NCBI RefSeq assembly: GCF_963966145.1
Contig: NC_091046.1
Coordinates: forward strand, 4,960,001-5,024,000
Reading direction: 5' to 3'
Length of the DNA: 64,000 nt
Origin: Tenebrio molitor
Lineage: Eukaryota; Arthropoda; Insecta; Coleoptera; Tenebrionidae
A program made the position numbers and the translations under genes. Under the pieces are notes generated by a model. It saw only the letters and a program-made list of their open reading frames with translations. It was not told the DNA's origin and did not search any database. Shown here in pieces: positions 25,223 through 35,000 of the stretch. Numbering within the stretch: position 1 is the first letter of the stretch; the number at the start of each line of letters is the position of its first letter.

Positions 25223-25236
25223 TTTATTTCAATAAA
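25223..25236. terminator. Back-to-back poly(A) signals, SPT3 and SLC22-like gene
   Basis: TTTATTTCAATAAA holds AATAAA on the plus strand (25231-25236, for SPT3, 15 bases after its stop) and AATAAA on the minus strand (25223-25228, for the transporter, about 40 bases after its stop at 25266). Both convergent transcripts would therefore run into each other by a few tens of bases. Confidence 0.7.
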
Positions 25237-25265
25237 GTTTTTACATTGCGTTATTTTTCTTCTTT

Positions 25266-27328
25266 TCATTCTTGTGTTGAATCAACGTTCTTAAAATTTA
25301 CGACGAGAGAGCTAATTCTGTCCAATTTTTTTATTGCCAACAGTGCGATTATGCAACCAACAAAACTCGACACACTTGTCAAAATTTCACTGCCAAATAT
25401 CTAGACAAAGAATCGGTATGTTTACATGATTTTAATCTTACTTACATTTAACACTCGAATTTCAATCAAACCAATCAATGCAGAGTTCATAATCGCGCCA
25501 CAAACTGCAGTACAAATGCATCTGTGACTCGTCGGAAAAATTTCTTGGAGGTAAAATTCAAACACCACTTTTGTTACATTTGTTGTGACTTCTATGGCAC
25601 ATATCAAAAATATTACAGTGCTAGTCTGGTTTAGATTCTCTGAAATTCCAATTTTTATTTTTGTTGCGTTTCTACTTTCAATAAAATGATTACCCGAATC
25701 GAATTTTGATAAGAATGCGAATAACACTCCGTTTACACAAAGTAAAAGCGCCAACAAGAATTTTACTGCATTCATCAAGTACACGCAGCCTAGACTCAAA
25801 ATGATAGCAAATGCTCCACTGATACAGCTCAAAAATGTGATCCAACAATTGTCGAAATTGTAAAGCATTAATTTGTGTTCTGGAAATCGGGGATTAAATA
25901 ATTTGTAAAATATTGTCTGGTTTAGCTTCACTTGAGTATGGATAAAACGACAAGAATCCAACACACAAGGATACTCCAAAAATAGATGTGATTTCTATTA
26001 GATGTAACGAATTTAATTTTTTCAAATGATCTTTGATGTCCTGAGACGAAGTTTTCTTATTTCGAAATAATAGAAGAGTGTCATTGTGATCGGGGGAATG
26101 AGTCAAGGTCCGTGCGGCAATCTGTGCCGCTTTTTTTCGATTCTTTGACACAAACCACAGGGGAGGCTCAGGAACGTACCTACAAGAACAACGTCGTAGG
26201 CAGTGGAGGAACTGTCTTATTTTACCAAGCTAGAGGCGGTAGCAACAATACAGTACTGTAGGCGATCAACTGTGTATATTTCCAATAGACTGAAGGAAAT
26301 ATCGGGGCGAGTGCAGGAGGGATGAACAACCCTGTATAAGTCAGCACGAAAGCAAAAGGTCGCAAGGAGTCTCCAGTTATCTCGAGGACTACAAAGTGTA
26401 AATAATTTTATTAAATTGCACTATACCTAACAATTAGGTACTTAATGCTTCGGTGGTGTATTTCAATGCAGGGTAGGCAAAATACAAAACGGCTTCTCCG
26501 ATCGCCTCTCTGGTAAAATCGAGTAAAATTATTTTGGCGAAGACCGCGATGTACGCCAGATAGCAGCCGATAGATAAAATTCTTTTGCGGCCGTATCTGA
26601 AATAGAAATCTACAATTCGGAGTTTTGAAGTGGAGGTTTCGTACACGTCTGCGAACGGCACAAGGAATAAGCAGCTAACAATGTAGGGGATTAAAGCTGC
26701 GAGGTCGTAAAGAGCGTCGTAATTAAGACTTTGACAATACGAGGAGATCTAGAAATGTGTAATTCCTTTTGTTTTGTTGTTGTTCCACGTAGCAAATATA
26801 GCGAGTGACGCACCTCCTGAGGATAAGTCGGAGGAAAGTTATTGGTATTGTTGCCAGTTACAAACTCTGTGCACATCACTCTCGTGCTATTTGCGTGCTC
26901 TTTGCCAACAACACTTTTGGCCTCTTTGAAAGTTATGTTAGCGATTTTATTATAGTCGTAATTATAAATAAAACATTCTTGATGGACGCCGCTGAAAATA
27001 ATCGCTCAATTAGTGCACGGATTACAATCTGGAAACAGGAAGTGGGGAGCCGGAATTCGAATATGTTGAACATTTTTAATCGAATGTTCTTACGAAACTG
27101 CGATTTGGGAAATAGCTGAGCATACACGAATTGTGTTATCTTTTGTATCTCTTCGAAGCTCCACGACGTGTTTTCAAAACTGCGAATTTTGCATCTTGTG
27201 CTGTCTCTGGCTCCAATTTTTATGACGTGCAGTGTTATCGAGGAAAAACAGAAACCAGGAATTATTGATAACAAGAGGAAGAGATAGAGTTTGCCGCTTT
27301 TCTTTATGGTCGCGTAACTTCGTTGCAT
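25266..27328 (-). CDS. SLC22-like (organic cation transporter type) MFS carrier
   Basis: Eight exons: 27328-27094, 26977-26814, 26748-26645, 26596-26442, 26388-26226, 26179-25932, 25879-25446 and 25400-25266. They total 1638 bp, or 545 residues, with introns of 45-65 bp except the first (116 bp). Family marks: a first membrane helix (LFLLLSIIPGFCFSSITL) followed by the extracellular RCKI and CFIYNYDYN segments; the loop 2-3 motif PFADVYGRKR; LEITGDSLRPFAF; the PEPPLW motif before the central cytoplasmic loop (about 276); and LQEIFPTSHR before helix 11. It probably moves organic ions across the plasma membrane; the substrate cannot be read from sequence. Oddities: the usual GRR-type motif between helices 8 and 9 is missing (SLGCVYLMNAVKF). 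The start and the first intron acceptor (ATCAAG) are the least certain parts; a better-looking acceptor at TTATTTTCAG gives the wrong frame. No internal stop remains after splicing, so it looks functional. Confidence 0.82.
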
Positions 27329-28798
27329 AATTTCTGTTGTGAAGGAGTTTTTAAAAACGTTACAGTTTTGTCGGTGATTATTTACCCGGATCAGTGGAAG
27401 TGGAAGTGGAAGTGGCCATTTCCAAATTTGGTAACAAACTACAATTTTATCTCATTTCATAATTCTTCAAATTTTGACTCATTTGCGATAAATTTCAGTG
27501 ACACTTGAGCACGTCTTTAGACTGTCAGTAGAACTACTGACATCTGAAGTACACTATTGGGATACTCAGTCAGCTCAAAGTGCTCTTTTAAAATACCGTG
27601 TGTAAAGATAAATAAAGATATAAAGGACCGTGTGTCAGATTCCTTGAAACTTGTACTTCCTGAAGAAGCGTTTTTAAAAAATGTAAAAATATATTTCTCT
27701 CATAAAAAAGATTTTTATTTAGTTGAAAAGTATTTAAGAAACTTCTTTCTTATGTATAGTCTACACTTCTCCTTTCTACGTTAGGTTTCCTTCTTGTTGT
27801 AAAGTTAAATGTTTTTTTGGATGAAACGTATATTTGTGAAATTGTATGTTGAGGCAATTTACATTTCTGCGAGGAAGCTGCTACGCTTGATAGGACAATA
27901 ACTAAAGTTATTGCAATACCATGATCGGAGAACCTGAAGATATTTGTCTGTTCTGGGATGCTGAGGTGCCAGGGTTTACATTGTTTCCGATTAGGAGGAG
28001 TGAAAGTGTCAACGTTTGCGTCAATTCACGAAGGGGTGTGGGATGTAAACTGCAAATGTTTGCGGTGTTGAGGGTGGCGATCAAGACGCTAACCCCAGGA
28101 TGTTATGCAGGGAAATAGAACCGTTCCCTCATAAAATTTTGAACAAATGCAAGAATAGGATCGTTGCCATTCTTTAATGGTATTTTTTATGATAATAATA
28201 AAATGTTGTTTAGCTATAAAATGTGTCGAGTTGAATTAATAACGGTGGTAATAGCTATAAATTTAAAAATATTCTAAAGTTGAGTTGATTATCAAAATTT
28301 TTAACTATCATTAAGATTTCATACCTATTGTTACAACATCTAATGCACAAGGGGCGAAGAATGTTATCCGTGGGTTTTATCCCATTAAAATAATCAGGCC
28401 TAACATCATAAAAACATCTTCATTAATTAGAGGTCACTGAAAATTAAAGTATCATAATTTTCTCCATTAACAAAAAGACATAAAACGATAATTCCAGTAT
28501 AATGGTTTCAAGATTAGAAAAATTAGAAAAATAGTGTTGTTACATTATCTAGTAATTTGGAAAATAAAGAATTATCTCGGTTTAATGTGTCTTCGTTGTA
28601 TTGTGAAAGAATGTTTATTATTCTTGGAAAACTAAGTAGGTAGTACTTTTTACTTTAACTGGTTGGCAGTTTGATCTTTGCCCACAGGGACATTCGATCA
28701 AAATTTGTATGTTTGAGAATTATTGTAATTATTACATTTACATACTTCAATTAGGTATTGCCACACAATTTTTGTAAGATTTGCAGTAGGGAGTAAAC
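27329..28798. other. Intergenic stretch, no gene recognised
   Basis: Contains the short GGAAGT repeat at about 27392-27415 (three to four copies of TGGAAG) and AT-rich DNA. Frames at 27557-27784 and 27921-28118 show no recognisable domain. Nothing else can be supported. Confidence 0.5.
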
Positions 28799-29022
28799 GT
28801 TGTTCACGTTGAGTTGACAATTTCAAGGTCAAATAATTAATTTTTTTGGCTCTGTAATTATGTTTTGTAAATAGTAACATGCAGCTAACCAACGTAATGC
28901 GATTTAGCAATGCTCAATTCAACCTGAACGGTGTTTACCTGCATGTCACTATTTATTTACAAAACAGAGCCAAAAAATTAAATTATTTGACCTTGAAATT
29001 GTCAACTCAACGTGAACAACAT
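28799..29022. mobile_element. Foldback element with ~85 bp near-identical arms
   Basis: The left arm (28799-28882, TTGTTCACGTTGAGTTGACA onward) and the right arm (28939-29022, reverse complement) match over about 85 bp, including AAGGTCAAATAATT and TTTTTGGCTCTGT, around a spacer of about 55 bp. It is non-coding. The high arm identity suggests recent origin or conversion. Confidence 0.8.
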
Positions 29023-29073
29023 ATAGACGGACAGCAATACAATAGCTAAATACCTATATATTTTTTTCTAAAT

Positions 29074-29290
29074 ATCAAGAAGGTCTGTTTAAGTTGGTAA
29101 CACTGAATTGTATTTTAAATCGTATAACAGGAGTAACTTTCGGTTGTTGATGGCTTGTCGTTGTTAATGCTATACCTACATCAGATATTTGTCAAATAAA
29201 CCAACAAAACATATCCGGTTGCAGTGTTATAAATAACCGAATTAAAAAATTTTCTTAATTGTACTGCCAACTTAAACAGTCCTTCTTGAT
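29074..29290. mobile_element. MITE with 26 bp terminal inverted repeats
   Basis: 217 bp. The left end is ATCAAGAAGGTCTGTTTAAG and the reverse complement of the right end is ATCAAGAAGGACTGTTTAAG, both followed by TTGG. There is no coding capacity. It sits about 50 bases from the preceding foldback element. Confidence 0.75.
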
Positions 29291-29680
29291 CACCCGGTAT
29301 ATTGTTTCAGATAAATAAAATTAAAACAACTCTATTACTCTATTTATCATATCTTTCACAGTTTTGTTGTTCTTTATTCTTCTTGATTTTGACATTTTTC
29401 GATGCGAATTTGATGGATTACTTTTCGATTCCCCAAAAGAAAAGAGATTTCTGCTCCAATCTATGTAGCCAAAACAAACAACCGAATAATCTTTAATACA
29501 TATTGCCTTATCTATCACCCAAAGAAGATAAAGAAGAAATGAGAACTGTGAGATTAATTGTAGTAAGTGTTTACTCTTTTGAAATTTTGTTTGACTAGCA
29601 GAGATAAATCAGTAGTTTTTAGTTGTTAACAATATTTACATTTATCAAAAACATGAAATTTTTCCTCGTTGTAGATATGG

Positions 29681-29819
29681 CGTGATCAAGAATGACTGAA
29701 TCTGTTGGTAACAATGAACGAAAATTTGAATGATTTTAGTACCACTGTAATCTAAACGCATTTCCGGTTGTCAGCTTTGACAGTGTTGACAAGCAAATTT
29801 GAAATTTACCGTGAAAGAT
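29681..29819. repeat. Partial left end of the CGTGATCAA element, interrupted
   Basis: Matches 30117-30250 closely (CGTGATCAAGAATGACTGA, then GTACCACTGTAATCTAAACG and CATTTCCGGTTGTCAGC). It breaks off where the dispersed repeat at 29823-30103 begins, which suggests that repeat landed in this copy or in a tandem of it. Confidence 0.7.
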
Positions 29820-29822
29820 TCA

Positions 29823-30103
29823 TTTTTTGTTCGACATGTCAGAATTTGAGAATTTTCTCCTGTGTGAACGAATTTTGATAAATGTCATGAAACGTCAAGC
29901 TAATTTTAAAGATTTTAAGCTATTTGGAGCCTTTAAGGGGCTCGTCGAACAAAAAAACGGTGTATTCAATTCGTTCGTATCTAAATTGGGCTTTTTTTGG
30001 CACTCGCGGGCTTTTAAAACGCTCGTTTCACTTGCGTTTTAAACTGGCCCACTCATGCCATAGAGAGCCCAATTTACGCACGAACTCGTTAAATAAACTA
30101 CTA
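29823..30103. repeat. Dispersed repeat, copy 2 (as in UPF2 intron 1)
   Basis: Aligned with 18714-19010 over its whole length: TGTTCGACATGTCAGAATTT, GAGCCTTTAAGGGGCTCGTC and CGAACTCGTTAAATAAA are shared. The internal hairpin around CTCGTTTCACTTGCG is kept. Small indels separate the two copies. Confidence 0.8.
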
Positions 30104-30116
30104 TTTTGTAATACAA

Positions 30117-30416
30117 CGTGATCAAGAATGACTGAGTCTGTTGGTAGCAATGAAAATTTGAATGATTTTGGTACCACTGTAATCTAAACGCATTTCCGGT
30201 TGTCAGCTTTGACAGAGTTGACAGGAGAATTTGGCGTTTACGATCAAAGATCAAAGGGTCATTTTTGTAATAGCATAAACATACCCGACATAACCAAATT
30301 TTCTATAAATGTCGTGTCAAGTTAAAACATCCGGTCAGTGCCAATTACGAAACAGAAAAACACCAATATTTTTCAATTGTTTCATTGCCAATAGATTCAG
30401 TCATTGTTGATCACGC
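30117..30416. mobile_element. MITE with CGTGATCAA ends and internal duplication
   Basis: About 300 bp. The left end CGTGATCAAGAATGACTGAG and the reverse complement of the right end CGTGATCAACAATGACTGAA form inverted repeats of about 35 bp. A segment of about 140 bp inside it (30271-30410, from TAGCATAAACATACCCGAC) is repeated directly at 30419-30553 (TAGCATAAACATAACCGAC). It is non-coding. Confidence 0.7.
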
Positions 30417-30559
30417 TGTAGCATAAACATAACCGACATAACCTAATTTTTTTTAAATACCGTGTCAAGTTTAAACATCCGATCAGTGCCAATTGCGAGA
30501 CAAAAAAACACCAATTTTTCTCAATTGTTTCATTGCCAACAGATACAGATCACGATGTA

Positions 30560-30792
30560 CAGTGGGGAGCACGGAATTTCGCACGCCAATTTGTACGTCA
30601 TTAAAAAAAAACTATCTAGTCTAAGCTTTATTGTCATTATAATCAATAATGAGGTGGGATACGCATGATATATGTGATCATGACTGATGTTTCACCTAAA
30701 CTGTCACGAAACTGCCGCCAGTAGGTATCTCATTTTAATAAAATTAAGTCAGTGAAATGTCCAATGTGTGCGAAATTCCGTGCTCGCCACTG
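30560..30792. mobile_element. Tc1/mariner-type MITE with TA target duplication
   Basis: A 233 bp element starts CAGTGGGGAGCACGGAATTT and ends with the inverse of CAGTGGCGAGCACGGAATTT; both continue as CGCAC. The bases flanking it on each side are TA. CAGT ends plus a TA duplication are the hallmark of Tc1/mariner insertions. It has no transposase frame, so it is non-autonomous. Confidence 0.85.
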
Positions 30793-30977
30793 TAGGTACT
30801 TTGACAGCGTTTAACCTCAAAACACAACTGACACCACACAATAAAAAAAAAAAAACATTATGTATTAAGTAACCGCCTGTATTTACATGGTGTCTTAAAA
30901 TAACAAAATTTGCCTTAATAAACGAAATAATATTCAGTGGTTTTATTTTGATGTCGCATGGCATATTTGTACTATCG

Positions 30978-31096
30978 AATTCATGAAAAACTAGTACAGC
31001 AAAATTTAACATAAAGCACGTAGAAACGTTACACTACAACATTTTTGAAAAGTTGACAAAACTATGACGTTTTGCTGTACTAGCTTTTCATGAATT
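30978..31096. mobile_element. Short inverted-repeat element
   Basis: Arms of 27 bp, AATTCATGAAAAACTAGTAC plus AGCAAAA on the left with one mismatch on the right, enclose about 65 bp. It is non-coding and adjoins the next element by four bases. Confidence 0.65.
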
Positions 31097-31100
31097 TGGA

Positions 31101-31295
31101 TGGACAAATAAAACTGGGACAAAAATCACAATCACATAAGTCAAAATTTACAAATTTGCATCGTTTAATTACGGCTTTATCACAAATAGGTTAACTTTGG
31201 AATGACATATTATATCGACATTGACAAATATATTGACAATTCAATGGTCTGATTTACATAGATTAAATTTTAAGTGTCCCAGTTTTATTTGTCCA
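31101..31295. mobile_element. MITE with TGGACAAATAAAACTGGGAC ends
   Basis: A 195 bp element with 21 bp perfect terminal inverted repeats (TGGACAAATAAAACTGGGAC followed by A). It has no coding capacity and lies next to another short inverted-repeat element. Confidence 0.75.
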
Positions 31296-31559
31296 CCGAC
31301 CGTACATATCAAGAATTGAAGACAAAACGCATTCTACATCGAGTAGGACTTGTTTTGTTTTTTGTGACGTTGAGACGTCTTGAACAGTATCTTGTCAATA
31401 TGTCAATCTGAGACTGAGAGGTATAAAAATATAATAATATAACAAGTGTGATTGTTTATTACATAGTGATTTCGCATAAAAATATTGACTTAATCTGGTT
31501 ATTGAGTGTGAGATAAATGCAAAATGTGTCAAGTATTATGTAAATAACGTGTTTTAGGT

Positions 31560-32046
31560 AGTCATTCATTGAGAGATTTATCAGTTATATTATAAGATAA
31601 ATTGTCACCATAACTAAAATATTGGCATGACTGATTTTTCAAAGTTCAAGTATGTAAAAAAATTTGAAAAAAACAACGTCGATAAAAGATCAGTAAAAAG
31701 GAATTTGTAAGGAGAAATGCAATTACTTAGATTACCTACACAATTTTCGCCACTTGAACGAAATCATCGAGAGTGAAAAACAATGAATCAATTAGTGAAT
31801 TGTGTTTGATAGCGCTTCGTGTGCGAGCAAAGGTGTATCGCGTTTGAAAGGGCGGCCCGTCGGAAGCCCAGCCCGGCCCTGTAAATTAAAATTATCTGCA
31901 GGAGGTTGCACGTGCGCGCGAAAGGTGGCAGCACACCGAATCCGTGATCGTCATATCTTTGCGCATCCGCCTCCTTCGCGGAAAGCTGTCAGTTCTGCGC
32001 GTGCCGTAGTAGCGGCGAGTTCTTGGAAGTGTTTGTTTGTTTCAAA
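31560..32046 (+). promoter_or_regulatory. sm: Promoter and 5' untranslated region of the hnRNP L gene
   Basis: Sequence changes from AT-rich to GC-rich and CpG-rich at about 31800 and stays so until about 32300, spanning the first coding exon. That is the pattern of a broad insect or CpG-type promoter. The exact transcription start cannot be read. There is no TATA box at a fixed distance from the ATG at 32047. Confidence 0.5.
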
Positions 32047-35000
32047 ATGGCGTTCAATGGAGATGGACCTCACACAAAAAGACAACGGACAGAGACCGAC
32101 TCCGCCAACAACCGAGTAAGTCACTTTCGAGGCAGGGAGGGCGCCCCGTCCGCGCCGCCCGCGCGTTATAGGTTAGGGTTGCGGTGGACCGCTCGGAAGC
32201 TGTCACCGGAGGAATGCGCCCGCTCCGGGGGCTGCCGCCGTCCGGTCCACCCGCCAACGCGCCCCCGAGCCGGCCCCGCTTCGGGGGCGGCCGCCACATC
32301 CATTGTTTTGGTTTGGGGGCGATCACATCTCCGACCAAATAAACCCAAATTGATCGGTCCCCGAAATAATCGCATCGATTGGATGGTTTTGCGGTCGCGA
32401 TTAGGCCCGTCGCTGTCAGTTTTCCGGTGATTATTTGTGCATCTGTCAGATGGTCGTTTTTCGAAATTCGCGGCATGAATGGGCAAGTGCCGGCCGATGA
32501 CCCAGCAAGGCCAACCAGATGCAGTTCAGCGTGGGTCAACAATAAGTTTTTGACAATTCGATCGGGTTCTAACCTCAAACGTAACAGGTTCGCTCTCGTG
32601 GCACCAAACAACGCGAACGTGCTCGTGACTCAACCAGCGGATTTTTGGAGGGGCTCCAAATACTTGTCAAATTTAAAATAAACAATACTTTATTTTATTT
32701 GGATCATTTCCGTCCCGGAATTTAGCCACTTTATCGTATGTATTTTGTCTTCAGGTTTTGGCCTCTCGGCGCTTTTTCAGATGCTTTCTGACTCAGTCCG
32801 ACAGTCCGGGGCGTTTTTCCTCTCTTTGACAGGTCACGTCACTCTAGTTTCCAGCCGCACAGTCGAAGACGAATTGTTCGGAAAATAGGACACAAACAGC
32901 TGTACACGATAAAAATAATTTCGATCAGGTCCGCTAACAACAGATTTATCGTGGCTCTAATGTTTCAAACAACAAACCCATGCAGAGGAGTGTCAGGTTC
33001 GACTCCTAAGCCAGTTGGAGCTGTCACTAGATCTAGCCCCAGATAGGGTAATTACACAAGAGCCGACACACTATAGCCCATTTTTCAATTGGTGTCAGCT
33101 TTGGAATGCCAGTCCCGGCACCGAATTAAACCGTCAACTGGATTTGTCCAATTAATCCACTCAAGACTCGGCCCCATCACATTCTTATTCTCTTTTGTTA
33201 CGCATTTCTCTCTTGTAATCCATTGATCTGTGTCTCTTTTCCCAATAAATACGTTGCTTTCAATTTTTGTTTCATTTCTGTCCTCTAAAGGGAAAGTTCT
33301 CTCGAGTAGACACTCAAATCGAAGCAATCGTTAATTCCAGATTTAGATAACATCAAGTGACAAACACTGTACATGCACTGATTCAAATTATCTTTGTCAT
33401 TGTTTCTCTATGTCACATCCAAGATTTGGTAAATTCACTTAATTTCTGTCATCATCGACGATTTGTGAAAGCGTTTAAATAATAGTCTTACACCAGCGCT
33501 GTAAATTTCCATGGTATCGCGAGGAGAGTGGACCAGGTGTCGCACAAGTCATCCAGTATTTTGTATCAATTTACAAAATTTTTGATATTTTCTTGTAACT
33601 TTGGGTTTAAATTTATGGATTTTTTTCCAGAATGTCTAAACCTTGAAATGGAAATTTTTTATACGAACCAGTATTTCACGGTCTAATACACATGGTAAAG
33701 TTAATAAGTACATAGTTGGATGGTCTGAGAAGGTGATTGTACCTCGAAGTTAATGAAAACATTGTTACAACATTTCTGAAATTTGTACAAGAACACTGAA
33801 TTTGTGTTGTTTTGAAGGACCAAAGAAGAATTGGAAATAGAATCGAGACAGAAATGGTCAACAAATAGCTCTCTGACAGTTTGAAATGGATGGATGACAA
33901 GATTTTATGGTTAAGTTAATGATTTGAGAAAGTACCTTGAAATGAATCAAGTAAAAATGTAAATGAAATGAAGAAAATGTCAAAATATTTTTTAAATTTG
34001 TACAATAACAGTGAATTGGTGTTGTCTCGAAGGACCAAAAAAGAATAGGAAACAGAAAAGTTAACAAACTAGTTGTATGTTTTGAGAAGCTACAAAAGGA
34101 GAACCACTCCTGCGTTGGCGAATGAGACGACAGTACCGAGATGGACTCAGAGTAGAGCACTCACAAATTACAAATTCATTCATTGAACATCTCGAGTACG
34201 GTTGTACGATCCAAGAAAACATATGTAAATTAACGTCTTATACATACAACAATACGGTGTGTTAATACGCCCGCCTATATCCGAAAACAGTGAAGCCTCC
34301 ATTAGACCCCGAACAGTGATTGTACCTTGAAATTGATTAAATAAAGACGAAAATGAAAACATTGTGAGCCCCCATTAGTTTCTGAACATTCCTGGAGCCC
34401 CTATTAGACCCGAACAGTACCTTGAAATTGATTAAATAAAGACGAAAATGAAAACATTGTGGCAACATTTTTGAAATTTGTATAAGAGCACTGAATTCGT
34501 ATTGTTTTGAAGGACCAAAAAAGAGTAGGAAACAGGAATGGGCAACACACGGCTCTTTGATATTTTAAAGTGTTCGGATATGAAGATTTGATGCCTCAGA
34601 CGCGACGAATTGTGATTATGCACGTGCCGCCCTTTTGTTGCCTTTGACGCTAAACGGGCCAAGTTTCCGCCGTCGACGAAAAATGTTCCCTTTTGCAAGT
34701 CTCTAGGTTAAAACCGAACGTGTTGTATCACAAATTAGCCGGCGTCAAGGCTCTTAACTGGATTTGTTCAGCGCCGCATGAATATTTAGTTTTAATTTGC
34801 CAGGAGTAATTGGAAAAATGAGATTATTCAGGATTCGCATCAACAGGAGAATTCGGTTGTTGCAGTGGGTAACTGGTGGTCGTTCAATAACGCGAATCGC
34901 AGAATAGAGAAGTGCAGGTGTAGTTGCGGTGGCCGTTACATCTGAACGAAATTAGAACGAATGTGGTAAGGCATGCAGGATTCCTTTTATGGTCGAGAGT

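Noticed and set aside
25955..25970. GTATCCTT in the SLC22-like gene, which looks like a U12 GT-type donor
   Set aside because: No CCTTAAC branch site precedes an acceptor nearby, and a 52 bp GT-AG intron further on (25880-25931) gives an open, family-like frame through these bases.
25422..27328. The transporter looked like a frameshifted pseudogene, with several frames ending in stops
   Set aside because: All breaks coincide with short GT-AG introns, and the eight exons then form one 545-residue frame with family motifs.
32054..32611. A 185-codon minus-strand frame across the hnRNP L promoter
   Set aside because: It falls in the GC-rich island, where stops are rare by composition, and shows no recognisable domain.
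32980..33020. Possible tRNA, with GGTTCGACTCC resembling a B box
   Set aside because: The flanks do not form a T arm or an acceptor stem, and no A box lies at the right distance.
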